Assembly: GCA_964613385.1 (NCBI GenBank)
Contig: CAZTGZ010000001.1
Span: 1 to 64,000 of the forward strand
Length of the DNA stretch: 64,000 nucleotides
Source of the DNA: CAZTGZ01 sp964613385
GTDB lineage: Bacteria; Bacteroidota; Bacteroidia; NS11-12g; UBA9320
Reading direction: 5' to 3'
Positions 23,775 through 33,112 of this stretch are shown in pieces. A model generated the notes under the pieces. That model made no database searches, had not been told where the DNA came from, and saw only the letters and a program-made list of their open reading frames with translations. Positions within the stretch are counted from its first letter, which is position 1. The number at the start of each line of letters is the position of its first letter. The translations under genes were made by a program, and so were the position numbers.

Positions 23775-25358
23775 TTAACAGAGTTGGTATTCAGAGGTGG
23801 TTAACAAGGCTTCGAACAGTACTTTGAGTCGGGATGTAACCGTCTGGCGTGCTGTATTGTCTCCCGGATTGTTCAGGTAAGAATTCCAGGCATCCGTCCA
23901 GTAATGATCCTGAGCCTGACCTGATAAGAGGGTGGTGGTTTTAAGAACCTGCTTATACGTTGAGGAAACTGTAACCCCGGTGAAAAGCATGGCAGTGAGG
24001 TCATCGATAAATTTTCCCGGGTCCTGTACATTGGTAAAGGCCGATGCTGCTTGTATATGGTCTATGGGATAAGCAAAAAAACCATATAGCATCGCCAGAC
24101 AGAAATTAACCCTTTTAGGCAGGGTGTCGCTATTAATCCAAAGCTGATAATAGGCAGGTATCTGATACCATGCAGGCCATCCTGCTACATTGGGCGGATT
24201 TCCCAGTGCCAGCTGCATGGCTGCTGCGTTGTAATAATAGGTATAAAGAACTTCTGTATATAATTTATAGGTATCTGTTGAGGGAGGCAACGTGTTTTTC
24301 ATCTCCCGACCCAACCCAACAACAATATCCAGGGGCGATTTTAGCTGGCAACCAATGATGGATACATCGTAAAAGTGTTCACTCTTTAACAGTTTTTCCA
24401 TTACCGGCTTTATTTCGTAGTTCCCATTTCTGAGCAATGATGCAAGCGGAACAATAATGTCGGTTTCGATTTCAGAAGTGATGTCGTGATGCACAAAAAA
24501 GTGATAAATTTTGCGGCATATGAAGCGTGCGCATTCCTGGGTGTCCAGTATCATGTCTATGATTTCATCTACCTCATTCACCCCCGCAGAACCTGAGCTT
24601 CCGTTGATGACCCTGTTGCCATAGAAAGAAGAAAAGGTTTTATTGCCTGTATCGTGAAGTACATCCCTGAACAAAAAAGTCTGAGAATTCCATTCTATCG
24701 AAAGACCCGTTAATGCCCTGGCCATTTCACGAACATCGGATTCGGTGAATTTCGCATCAACCCCTTTTCCCACTCCGAACAACTCCTGTAGTTCGCGGGC
24801 ATAGTTTTCATCCGGAGAATAGCGGGTGTTTAAATAACCATTGAGGTAAAACAACATATAAGCGTTTTTCGTTACCCCGGTCATTAAGGTTCGGAAGTTC
24901 CCCAAGGCTTGTGTTCTGAACAATTCAATGAGGTGATAATAGGGAACGGCTCCTCCACCGCTATTTAGTTCTGTCACAAAATGATTGTGCCAGAAAAGAA
25001 TCATTTTCTCTTCAATGGTAGCGTTTTGTTTCAATTGATTGTGTAACCACCAGGCTTTGATGCTCTCTCCCCTGAAAAAATTGGTCGTACCATCACCGTA
25101 AGTCCCATTAATCCATGTTTCTCCGAGTTTAACCCCATCCGCATCTTTAAAAGGACTTCCATCCACATTGATGCCTTCATAGTAATTGAGTGGGGGAGTA
25201 GTGGTTCCGGTTTTAAGGAGATCATCCACCGAATTGCTCATTCCTTTGGAAATCAGCTGATCCATCAGTTGAATCGGACTTCCAAACTGTGTTCGTTTCA
25301 ACAAATGAGCCACCTGTTTTTGGGTCCATGCACCCGAGTAGGCTTGAAGACTGGCCAT
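23775..25358 (-). CDS. DUF1800 domain protein
   Basis: This 527-residue protein carries the DUF1800 features: HLLKRTQFG near residues 18-26, MILFWHNHFVTE (about 125-136), YLNGYLNTRYSPDENYARELQELF (about 175-198) and PPNVAGWPAW (about 395-404). No signal peptide is visible; the start (MASLQAYSG) is polar, so the native start might be different or export may rely on the DUF1501 partner. It is 9 bases from the DUF1501 gene and 24 bases after the beta-propeller gene. Function is unknown. Confidence 0.87.
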   Translation of the reverse strand: MASLQAYSGAWTQKQVAHLLKRTQFGSPIQLMDQLISKGMSNSVDDLLKTGTTTPPLNYYEGINVDGSPFKDADGVKLGETWINGTYGDGTTNFFRGESIKAWWLHNQLKQNATIEEKMILFWHNHFVTELNSGGGAVPYYHLIELFRTQALGNFRTLMTGVTKNAYMLFYLNGYLNTRYSPDENYARELQELFGVGKGVDAKFTESDVREMARALTGLSIEWNSQTFLFRDVLHDTGNKTFSSFYGNRVINGSSGSAGVNEVDEIIDMILDTQECARFICRKIYHFFVHHDITSEIETDIIVPLASLLRNGNYEIKPVMEKLLKSEHFYDVSIIGCQLKSPLDIVVGLGREMKNTLPPSTDTYKLYTEVLYTYYYNAAAMQLALGNPPNVAGWPAWYQIPAYYQLWINSDTLPKRVNFCLAMLYGFFAYPIDHIQAASAFTNVQDPGKFIDDLTAMLFTGVTVSSTYKQVLKTTTLLSGQAQDHYWTDAWNSYLNNPGDNTARQTVTSRLKVLFEALLTTSEYQLC

Positions 25359-25382
25359 AACTACGCTGTAATTATTTGAAAT

Positions 25383-26723
25383 TTAATGATATACAAATTT
25401 GTGAACCGAAGTATTTCCAAGTTCTGTATTGATCCAAAGTACGTAATTTCCTTTGGGTAGACCCATATCCCGAAGGGAGAAAGTGAATTCTTTCTGTTGG
25501 GTATTTAACTTTCTGCGCATCACCTCTTTGCCCTGTAAATCATTCACAAATAGTTCAACTACCTGGCAATTAATAGGCAGTTGATATTTAATCGTAATGT
25601 CGGAACGTGTAGGATTCGGGAAAATGCGCGTTATCTGTAAATCAAATGATGAAGCATCTATTTGCTGTTGGGCCTGAGATTTTAATGGCACCATGTCCTT
25701 CAGTACCGGGGTATAGCTTACTTGATTAAATGGATCTGACAATTCGAATAATTCGGGGTCATCCTGAATAAAAGACAGGTTATTCATATCCACCACCAGA
25801 ATCTCATTATTCTGCCACAAATTACTGGCAGTTGCGTTAAAGGCTAAATAGGTTTCATCGTAGCTCAGGCTGGGTTTGCCAATTCTTAAACCATTGAGGG
25901 AGAGCACTTTAATATAATTGATATTGTCCATCAAGAGCGTTGATGCGTCGACTTTATAGATAGAAAAAGTGGGGTCCTCATCTACCGAAAAATAGAGCCA
26001 TTTCCCATCTTTGCTTAACTGGGCCACCGCAAGTTCTCCGAATGGAGCTTCCATGGTGGTTAAGAATGACTGAATCGTGTGATTTTGCATGGAGAAAATA
26101 CCCAGTCTTTGACCTTCATTCGAATTGTACACAATCATGGTTCTCATATCCGGTGTGAAACTCACTCCGGAAATAAATCCCTCCAGATATGGGTCAACTT
26201 CTATGGTCTTCGAGAACTGAAACATAGATTCCCGGTCTTGTCTTGAGTATACTTTTATCAGATTGCCATTACTGACAAACATTTCCAATTCGTTGCTGGT
26301 TAACCAGGCACTGATGCTATGTGGTTTGTCATCAATGGATACCGGTGTTGCTTCTCCAAATTGGTCATATCTGCTATTTCTGGAAGCCATATAAATGGCG
26401 TTATCTTTGGTAAAATATAAGCGCATGGCATCTGCACTTAACCATGGATAAGCTTCGGCAACGCCCACTTCATTTATCTGATTTTGATAACCTAAAAATG
26501 GATGATTCTTGATGTTTTCCGGTAAATCTTCCATGGATGCTTCTTTGCCACTCTGCTTTTTATGCGGATATAATATAGATTTCGGAAAGGTGTCGGATAT
26601 TTCAGGAGCTAACTCTAATAATTCCGTTTCGTCAATATCTGTTGCTTCTTCAAGCCCTTCAACTTGCGCATAAACCGGGAGACAAACCACCCATATGAAT
26701 GCAATCAAAATTCTCGACTTCAT
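25383..26723 (-). CDS. Secreted PD40-like beta-propeller protein with T9SS type A sorting domain
   Basis: The 446-residue protein has a signal peptide (residues 1-19, cleavage near VYA-QVEG), repeated strand pairs such as GKWLYFSVDEDPTFSIYKVD and ISGVSFTPDMRTMIVYNS typical of WD40/PD40 propellers, and a C-terminal T9SS type A domain starting at ITRIFPNPTRSD. It is probably exported to the cell surface. It is the second gene of the long minus-strand run, 121 bases after the TonB receptor gene and 24 bases before DUF1800. The ligand is unknown. Confidence 0.85.
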   Translation of the reverse strand: MKSRILIAFIWVVCLPVYAQVEGLEEATDIDETELLELAPEISDTFPKSILYPHKKQSGKEASMEDLPENIKNHPFLGYQNQINEVGVAEAYPWLSADAMRLYFTKDNAIYMASRNSRYDQFGEATPVSIDDKPHSISAWLTSNELEMFVSNGNLIKVYSRQDRESMFQFSKTIEVDPYLEGFISGVSFTPDMRTMIVYNSNEGQRLGIFSMQNHTIQSFLTTMEAPFGELAVAQLSKDGKWLYFSVDEDPTFSIYKVDASTLLMDNINYIKVLSLNGLRIGKPSLSYDETYLAFNATASNLWQNNEILVVDMNNLSFIQDDPELFELSDPFNQVSYTPVLKDMVPLKSQAQQQIDASSFDLQITRIFPNPTRSDITIKYQLPINCQVVELFVNDLQGKEVMRRKLNTQQKEFTFSLRDMGLPKGNYVLWINTELGNTSVHKFVYH

Positions 26724-26844
26724 GATTTTTTAAATAAATAGTGAATTTACAACTATTAACGCAAATAATCAGAATTTTACGTCGAAGAGTTAGGCTAATT
26801 CACAAATCCGGGTTACAACTATTTGAACGATAGATATTTATAAA

Positions 26845-29151
26845 TCAGACTTTAATAAGCAGTTGTAGGGAATAACTGCGCGGCGGTCTGAGATCTGCGG
26901 GTCGCATCATATAAATGGTATTGAAAACATTTTGTACCGTAAGGTTAATCTTGAACTTCTTGTCAAGGTGAAATCCTACCCGTAAATCATATATCCAGAC
27001 GCCTTTTGGATGCAACTCCCGTCCTTTCTGAATATCCTTCACAAACAAACTCAGCGGAAAAGCAACAAACGCTTTGTCAATGTTGTGAATATATCCTGTA
27101 AATCGCGTACTTGCGCCTAACTCCCAACGCCCGATGGAGGTTTGAATATCTGCCTTCAGAATATGAGATGGGCGATATTTGAGTATATCTCCGGAGGTAT
27201 CGCTGCTGGTGTTTCGGAATGTCAATGGATTTCCGACGCTGTCATAGGTTAGTATGTCAAGTGGACTCAAACTCCTGGAATCCATGAAGGTATAACCACT
27301 CAGGAAACGCCAATAACTTCTTCCCCATCTTCCTTCTCCATTTACACTGATTTCAGCACCTCTGATTCTGGTTTCTCCGGTGTTGATCGATTTAAAACCG
27401 GCACCAAATCCATTGGCTACGGAAATATCAGATGACCATTGCCCAAAAGTGAACTCCATCATATTCTGGTATTGGGTCCAAAACAATGACAGATCTGCAA
27501 ATCCCTTGATGCCTCCAAAAGCAAAAGCCTGCTTGCAGCCAATCTCGGCATTCCAGCCTGTTTCTGATTTGAGCGATGCATTGGGAAATATACGCAAGGG
27601 ACCAACGGTGGTGCTGATGTATGCTTCGCTAATGGTGGGAAATCGATAACCTTGTCCGAATGAGGCACGTAAGAAAGTAAAACGCCAGGGCTGATATTGC
27701 CAACCTGACCTGAAAACAGGTTTGGTTTCCCGGTACTCGTTCAAACCATAATGTTCCAGACGACCGCCGATATTAAAGGAATGCCTGGCCCACTTTTTAT
27801 CTATTTGGCTATAAACCGCAATATTTTGACTTTTTTGGTCACCCTGAAACAAAGGAGACATAGTTACAACCGAATTGAACACTACCCCGGAATTAATTTT
27901 CATACCGGGTTTTTTTGGACTAAAGCTATGTTGATACTCAGAATACCAAAGGTGTGATGCGTTGTTTTGATTGTTGTCCACATCTCCATTATCTATTTGA
28001 TTATCAACGAATAGATAACGAGACACGATGCTGTGTTTGGACTTTTTTCGGAATATGGTAAAGGAAGGATCTATATGAAATCGAAGCGCCCTGGTTTGGG
28101 TAATAGCCTGATTGAGTGCTGTATACCCGCTATCCAGATGCTGCCAGATCAGGAAGGATGCATTTTGGCCTATTTGAGCGGAAGTATTCAGGCTGAATAC
28201 CATATTTTTTTGAGAAGGTACCCAGCGGTATCTGGCTCCTACCCGTGCTCTTCGGTCGAAATCACCCATGCGATAACCATCGTCATTAAAGAGATTGGCC
28301 GTGAGGCTCCATTCATTCGCATTTTTTCGAAATCCATGATAAACTCTGATTCCTGAGGTTGACAACAATCGATCTCCTTGCCATTTCAGTCCTTTTTCAC
28401 GGGGCAGGTCGTATACTCCGGTAAATTGAACGATTTCCGTTTCCGGTGTAGTTCCGGGATTTTTGGTTTGAATGTTTAAAATACCGTTCATGGCCGAGGA
28501 GCCAAACAATACAGAGGAAGCCCCTTTTAATAACTCAATGTTTTTAACATTTTCCAGGGTTATAAAATTCCAAAGAACTGACCCCGCATCTCCGCTCAGC
28601 ATCGGGAGTCCATCAACCAAAACCAGGGCCCTCGATCCGGTTCCATAACTCCAACCGCTTCCGCCACGAATATTTATTTGTTTGTCATTAATCTGAACCC
28701 CGGGAATTTGATCTGCAATCTGATCTATGGTCACGGGATTTTTATTTTCGATGAGATAGGGTTTAATGCTTTCTATGCTCATGGTCGCTTCTGTAATGCG
28801 CTGTCTGCTTTTGTTTGCAGAAACGACAACCTGTTCCAGCAAAGCTTCTTCCTCTGCTAAAGCAAAGTTTAATGGCACCGTATCGCCTGAATTAGATTGA
28901 ATTTGAGCTGAAGCGATGGCGTATCCGGCATATTTCACCTGAATCCGGGTCGATTGGGTGAGTATTTGGTAAAAACCCTGTTGATTTGATAAGGTTCCCT
29001 CGCCCTTGACGGTGGTTGTTATTTCCGCGCCATAAAGAGGTTCGCCGGTTTTTTGGTCTGTTACCCGGCCTTTTACGAGATGATTGGACTGGCCCAAAGC
29101 CATGAATGGCATAAAAAGCGCCAGAGAGATTCCTTGTAAATACCGCTTCAT
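26845..29151 (-). CDS. TonB-dependent outer-membrane receptor
   Basis: The 768-residue receptor has a signal peptide (cleavage near ALG-QSN), a carboxypeptidase-like regulatory domain (VKGRVTDQKTGEPLYGAEI, about residues 26-44), a plug domain (PVTIDQIADQIPGVQI to DGLPMLSGDAG, about 138-190) and a long beta-barrel ending in the aromatic-rich SYSLQLLIKV. It is the first gene of the minus-strand run that goes on to the MbnP/MbnH genes. TonB receptors in such loci often import metal chelates; for this one copper is an inference from neighbours, and vitamin or siderophore substrates remain possible. Confidence 0.92.
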   Translation of the reverse strand: MKRYLQGISLALFMPFMALGQSNHLVKGRVTDQKTGEPLYGAEITTTVKGEGTLSNQQGFYQILTQSTRIQVKYAGYAIASAQIQSNSGDTVPLNFALAEEEALLEQVVVSANKSRQRITEATMSIESIKPYLIENKNPVTIDQIADQIPGVQINDKQINIRGGSGWSYGTGSRALVLVDGLPMLSGDAGSVLWNFITLENVKNIELLKGASSVLFGSSAMNGILNIQTKNPGTTPETEIVQFTGVYDLPREKGLKWQGDRLLSTSGIRVYHGFRKNANEWSLTANLFNDDGYRMGDFDRRARVGARYRWVPSQKNMVFSLNTSAQIGQNASFLIWQHLDSGYTALNQAITQTRALRFHIDPSFTIFRKKSKHSIVSRYLFVDNQIDNGDVDNNQNNASHLWYSEYQHSFSPKKPGMKINSGVVFNSVVTMSPLFQGDQKSQNIAVYSQIDKKWARHSFNIGGRLEHYGLNEYRETKPVFRSGWQYQPWRFTFLRASFGQGYRFPTISEAYISTTVGPLRIFPNASLKSETGWNAEIGCKQAFAFGGIKGFADLSLFWTQYQNMMEFTFGQWSSDISVANGFGAGFKSINTGETRIRGAEISVNGEGRWGRSYWRFLSGYTFMDSRSLSPLDILTYDSVGNPLTFRNTSSDTSGDILKYRPSHILKADIQTSIGRWELGASTRFTGYIHNIDKAFVAFPLSLFVKDIQKGRELHPKGVWIYDLRVGFHLDKKFKINLTVQNVFNTIYMMRPADLRPPRSYSLQLLIKV

Positions 29152-29193
29152 AGGCTAATTTCGTGTTCCAATCACAATTTTAATCAAAGTATT

Positions 29194-29937
29194 ATGAAGC
29201 ATCTCAACAAGATTTTATGTCTTTTATTCCTATCCATCAATATCACAGCTTTTTCACAACCCTGCACACCGGATACCAATATAGTGGAGAGTGGCTTTTA
29301 TCCGGAACAACTGGATACGGTAATTCCTGAAACCAATTATGTACAGGTTTTACAGATCAGGGTAATCAAAGACACCATTGTTGAGATTTTTGGATTTCCT
29401 CAACAGGCTTATGTAGACTCCATTGTACTAAAAAACATCGTGGGTTTGCCGCAGGGCTTTACTTACAAATGTTATAATGAAAGATGCAGATTTGTGCCCG
29501 ACACAACGGGATGTGCTGTATTAACCGGTCAGGCAGATGCCAATCAGGTAGGCGTTTATCCTTTAAAACTGGCCGTGGATATTTACGGGCGATTGGCGAG
29601 TGGATTTAAAGCTGTACAAGGGGATACGATCAGGAATTTAACGCTGGTTGTGAGCGGAAACACCGGATCTGTTGAGTATACGAATGCCCAAAGGGTATCG
29701 GTATTTCCTATGCCCATGAAAAACGGAAATTTCAGCCTTAGTACGGCACCTTCCGGGTTGCCGGCTACCCTCAGGGTGTATACAATGGATGGAAAATTGA
29801 TCCTCCAGCAACAAATTGATGCGGAACAAACAGGTATCGCATTGGGCAGAGACGAAAAGGCGACATATTTTATGCACTTGAGAGATAAAAATGGCACAAT
29901 TATTTGGAAAGGTAAGGTATTGAATTTAACGGAATAG
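29194..29937 (+). CDS. Secreted protein with T9SS type A sorting domain
   Basis: This 247-residue protein has a signal peptide (residues 1-21, cleavage near AFS-QPCTP), a cysteine-containing N-terminal domain of unknown type (Cys at CTPDTN, and KCYNERC followed by DTTGC), and a C-terminal T9SS type A sorting domain beginning at VSVFPMPMKNGNF. The function of the passenger is not recognised. It is divergent from the TonB receptor gene and is followed by the E1 gene on the same strand after 33 bases. Confidence 0.8.
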   Translation: MKHLNKILCLLFLSINITAFSQPCTPDTNIVESGFYPEQLDTVIPETNYVQVLQIRVIKDTIVEIFGFPQQAYVDSIVLKNIVGLPQGFTYKCYNERCRFVPDTTGCAVLTGQADANQVGVYPLKLAVDIYGRLASGFKAVQGDTIRNLTLVVSGNTGSVEYTNAQRVSVFPMPMKNGNFSLSTAPSGLPATLRVYTMDGKLILQQQIDAEQTGIALGRDEKATYFMHLRDKNGTIIWKGKVLNLTE

Positions 29938-29957
29938 GGAGGCAGTAATTATATCCT

Positions 29958-29965
29958 TAATTTTG
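29958..29965 (+). promoter_or_regulatory. Candidate -7 element giving a near-leaderless E1 transcript
   Basis: TAATTTTG matches TAnnTTTG and ends five bases before the ATG at 29971, so transcription from it would start at or next to the start codon. A -33 TTTG is not evident. Confidence 0.4.
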
Positions 29966-29970
29966 CAGGA

Positions 29971-32385
29971 ATGAATAAAGTGGCCTCAAAACCTAAGGTA
30001 AATATTAGCAAGGAAGCATTTAGGGAAGAAGTTCTCCGCGATTATAGCATTGCTTACGCGAGCAGGCAGGCCAGCCTCATCGGCCGCAAAGAAGTGCTGA
30101 CCGGAAAAGCCAAGTTTGGCATATTCGGCGATGGCAAGGAAGTAGCTCAATTGGCGATGGCTAAAGTATTCAGAGACGGAGATTTTCGTGCGGGATACTA
30201 TCGCGATCAAACCTTCATGTTTGCCAAAGGAATGAGCGATGTACGCGGTTTTTTCGCTCAATTATATGCGCATCCTGACGGTGAAATAGAGCCTGCCTCT
30301 GCAGGAAGGTCTATGAATGGTCATTTTGGAACGAGACTGCTCGACCATGAGGGCAACTGGCTTCCACAAACCAACAGGCCCAATTCCAGCGCGGATATTA
30401 GCCCCACTGCCGGCCAAATGCCCCGCTTGCTCGGATTGGCTTTTGCGAGTAAAATCTATCGACAAAACCAGGATCTGCACGCATTTACAGACTTTTCTCA
30501 TCAGGGTAATGAAATCGCTTTTGGTACCATTGGCAATGCCAGTACCAGCGAAGGACATTTCTGGGAAACCATTAATGCTGCAGGTGTGCTTCAGGTTCCT
30601 ATGTTGGTTTCCATTTGGGATGATGAATATGGAATCAGTGTGCATGCCAGCTACCAAACTACCAAGGAGAATTTAAGCAGCATTTTGTCCGGATTTAAAA
30701 CGGACAGTTTCGGACAAGGCTATGAAATCTTTCAGGTTAAGGGATGGGATTATGCCGCATTGGTTAAAACGTATCAAAAAGCAAGTGAAATCTGCAGAGA
30801 GAAACATGTTCCCGTTATTGTTCATGTTACAGAAGTTACACAACCACAGGGACATAGCACCTCAGGATCACATGAGCGATATAAAAGCAAGGAAAGGCTT
30901 GCCTGGGAAGAAGAACACGATTGTGTACGCAAAATGAGATTGTGGATTGAAGAAGCAGGCATTGCCACTTCTGACGAACTGGATGCTCTGGAATCTGAAA
31001 CACTTGAAGATGTCAGGAAACAGAAACAGGAAGCCTGGGATATTTTTACTCAATCCATACAGTTGGAGGCGAAATCTGCGGCAGTTGCTTTAAAGGATTT
31101 AGGAGAAAGACTCCAGATGAACGAGGTTGCTTCGTTGGGTGAGAAATTGAACAATCAAAAAGATTTATCCAGAAGAGATATTGGGCAGTCAGTTGTAAAA
31201 GGTCTGAGGCTAACGGTTGGCGCAGATGTGTCTGAAAGGGCAGAATTGGCCCAATGGTATCAGAACTTTTTGAATATTAACGGGGAGCGTTACCACAGTC
31301 ATTTGTACAGTGAATCGCCGCAGCGCATGAAGAATGTTGCTCATGTACCTGCTCGTTTTTCGGATAGCTCCTCGGTCTTGAATGGATTCGAAATTTTGCA
31401 GAAGTTTTTCGAGATGGCGTTGGAAAGAGACCCAAGGGTACTTGCTTTTGGGGAGGATGTAGGTAAAATAGGGGATGTGAATCAGGGCTTTGCCGGATTA
31501 CAGGAAAAATTCGGAGAAATTAGGATCACTGATACCGGTATCCGTGAATTGACGATCGTTGGGCAAGCATTGGGTGCCTCGATGCGTGGACTTAGGCCAA
31601 TTGCGGAAATACAATATCTTGATTATCTGTTGTATGCACTTCAGATTATGAGCGACGATATTGCAACGTTGCAGTATCGCACAAGAGGCGGACAAAAGGC
31701 GCCATTAATATTGCGGACACGCGGTCATAGACTTGAGGGTATTTGGCACAGTGGTTCTCCCATGGGTATGATCATTCACGCGGTAAGGGGTATGCATGTA
31801 TTGGTTCCAAGGAATATGGTGCAGGCAGCAGGATTTTATAATGCGCTCCTTAAAAGCGACGAGCCTGCATTGGTGGTGGAATGTCTGAATGGATACCGGC
31901 TAAAAGAGCGACTGCCTGAGAATTTGTCGGAATTTACGGTCATTCCCGGTCATCCTGAAGTTCTCATAAATGGCACGGATGTTACCATGGTCAGCTATGG
32001 CAGTACTTTGCGCATAGCTCAGGAAGCCATAGAACAACTCCATGAAGCCGGAATTAGTGTTGAACTTATTGATGTTCAATCTCTGTTGCCGTTTGATGTT
32101 AATCACACCATAGTTGAATCATTGCGAAGAACGAACAAGCTTATTTGTTTGGATGAAGATGTTCCGGGTGGGGCTACTTCCTATATGTTACAGCAAATTC
32201 TCGAGGTTCAGGGCGGGTATGAATTTTTAGATTCTGCACCTTTAACCATTACATCTGCAGCTCATCGACCGGCTTACGGGACCGATGGGGATTATTTCTC
32301 CAAACCCAATGCTGAGGATATTTATCTGGCCGTTTATAACATGATGCACCAGTACAATCCCGGGCATTTTCCAAGATTTATGTAA
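29971..32385 (+). CDS. Fused 2-oxoacid dehydrogenase E1 component (alpha+beta)
   Basis: The 804-residue protein joins the E1 alpha and beta subunits of a thiamine-diphosphate-dependent 2-oxoacid dehydrogenase (branched-chain or pyruvate type). The alpha half (about residues 20-380) includes GRSMNGHFG and the thiamine-binding region with GNASTSEGHFWETINAA; the beta half (about 460-804) includes FGEDVGKIGDVNQGF and the IAEIQYLDYLL block. Such fusions are common in Bacteroidota. Short leader or leaderless start as noted. E2 and E3 are not in the window. Substrate is not fixed by sequence alone, though similarity to 2-oxoisovalerate dehydrogenases is stronger by eye. Confidence 0.88.
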   Translation: MNKVASKPKVNISKEAFREEVLRDYSIAYASRQASLIGRKEVLTGKAKFGIFGDGKEVAQLAMAKVFRDGDFRAGYYRDQTFMFAKGMSDVRGFFAQLYAHPDGEIEPASAGRSMNGHFGTRLLDHEGNWLPQTNRPNSSADISPTAGQMPRLLGLAFASKIYRQNQDLHAFTDFSHQGNEIAFGTIGNASTSEGHFWETINAAGVLQVPMLVSIWDDEYGISVHASYQTTKENLSSILSGFKTDSFGQGYEIFQVKGWDYAALVKTYQKASEICREKHVPVIVHVTEVTQPQGHSTSGSHERYKSKERLAWEEEHDCVRKMRLWIEEAGIATSDELDALESETLEDVRKQKQEAWDIFTQSIQLEAKSAAVALKDLGERLQMNEVASLGEKLNNQKDLSRRDIGQSVVKGLRLTVGADVSERAELAQWYQNFLNINGERYHSHLYSESPQRMKNVAHVPARFSDSSSVLNGFEILQKFFEMALERDPRVLAFGEDVGKIGDVNQGFAGLQEKFGEIRITDTGIRELTIVGQALGASMRGLRPIAEIQYLDYLLYALQIMSDDIATLQYRTRGGQKAPLILRTRGHRLEGIWHSGSPMGMIIHAVRGMHVLVPRNMVQAAGFYNALLKSDEPALVVECLNGYRLKERLPENLSEFTVIPGHPEVLINGTDVTMVSYGSTLRIAQEAIEQLHEAGISVELIDVQSLLPFDVNHTIVESLRRTNKLICLDEDVPGGATSYMLQQILEVQGGYEFLDSAPLTITSAAHRPAYGTDGDYFSKPNAEDIYLAVYNMMHQYNPGHFPRFM

Positions 32386-32462
32386 AATTTCAGGGTAGGA
32401 CTCAAACAATGAGCAAATCTTTTTGTTAATTCGTGTATATACAATTAATAACACAATTAAAA

Positions 32463-33086
32463 ATGAAAAAAACAATCTATTCTCTCATGATGGCTGCTTC
32501 CGTGATGATTCTGGCCGTTTCTTGTAACAAAGGTGGAGAAACCTCTGAAAATCAAGATGGTACAGACACCACAGCAGCAGTTGAGTACATGGTAGACCCT
32601 GCTACCTCCAGTGTTCAGTGGCGTGGCGACATGGTTAAAATGTATTACCATGAAGGTACTGTTGCCTTGAAAGAGGGAAGCTTAAGTTTGGCAGATGGAA
32701 AACTCACAGGTGGAAAATTTGTGGTAGATATGACTCAGATTGTTCCCACGGATTCTAACTATTCACCGGATCGTCCGAAAGAGAATTTGGTTGGACATTT
32801 ATCATCACCTGAATTTTTCGATGTAGCAAATCATAAAGAAGCCACTTTTGAAATAAGTTCTGTTGAAGGCAATACGGCCAAAGGAATGCTTACCTTAAGA
32901 GGAAAAAGCAATGAAGAAACCATCAGCGACATTGTGATTACAGAAAATGGTGATCAGGTTACAGCTACCGGGAAGTTGACTTTCGATCGCAAGAAGTACG
33001 ACGTTTCTTTTGATATGACCGTGAAAGACATGGTATTGAGTAATGATATTCAGTTGACCGTGAAATTGAGCGGCAGCAAGAAATAA
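32463..33086 (+). CDS. YceI-family lipoprotein
   Basis: Starting at the ATG at 32463, the 207-residue product has a lipobox (LAVSC, Cys near residue 20), a short polar linker rich in Thr/Glu and a YceI lipocalin-like domain: DPATSSVQWRGDMVK, LVGHLSSPEFFDVANHKEATFEIS and the final VKDMVLSNDIQLTVKLSG. YceI proteins bind isoprenoid-type lipids in a barrel and are periplasmic. The open frame extends 10 codons further upstream but those codons do not look like a signal peptide. It lies 77 bases after the E1 gene. Confidence 0.88.
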   Translation: MKKTIYSLMMAASVMILAVSCNKGGETSENQDGTDTTAAVEYMVDPATSSVQWRGDMVKMYYHEGTVALKEGSLSLADGKLTGGKFVVDMTQIVPTDSNYSPDRPKENLVGHLSSPEFFDVANHKEATFEISSVEGNTAKGMLTLRGKSNEETISDIVITENGDQVTATGKLTFDRKKYDVSFDMTVKDMVLSNDIQLTVKLSGSKK

Positions 33087-33112
33087 TTTTTATTCAGGGT
33101 TCGCTGCAATTA

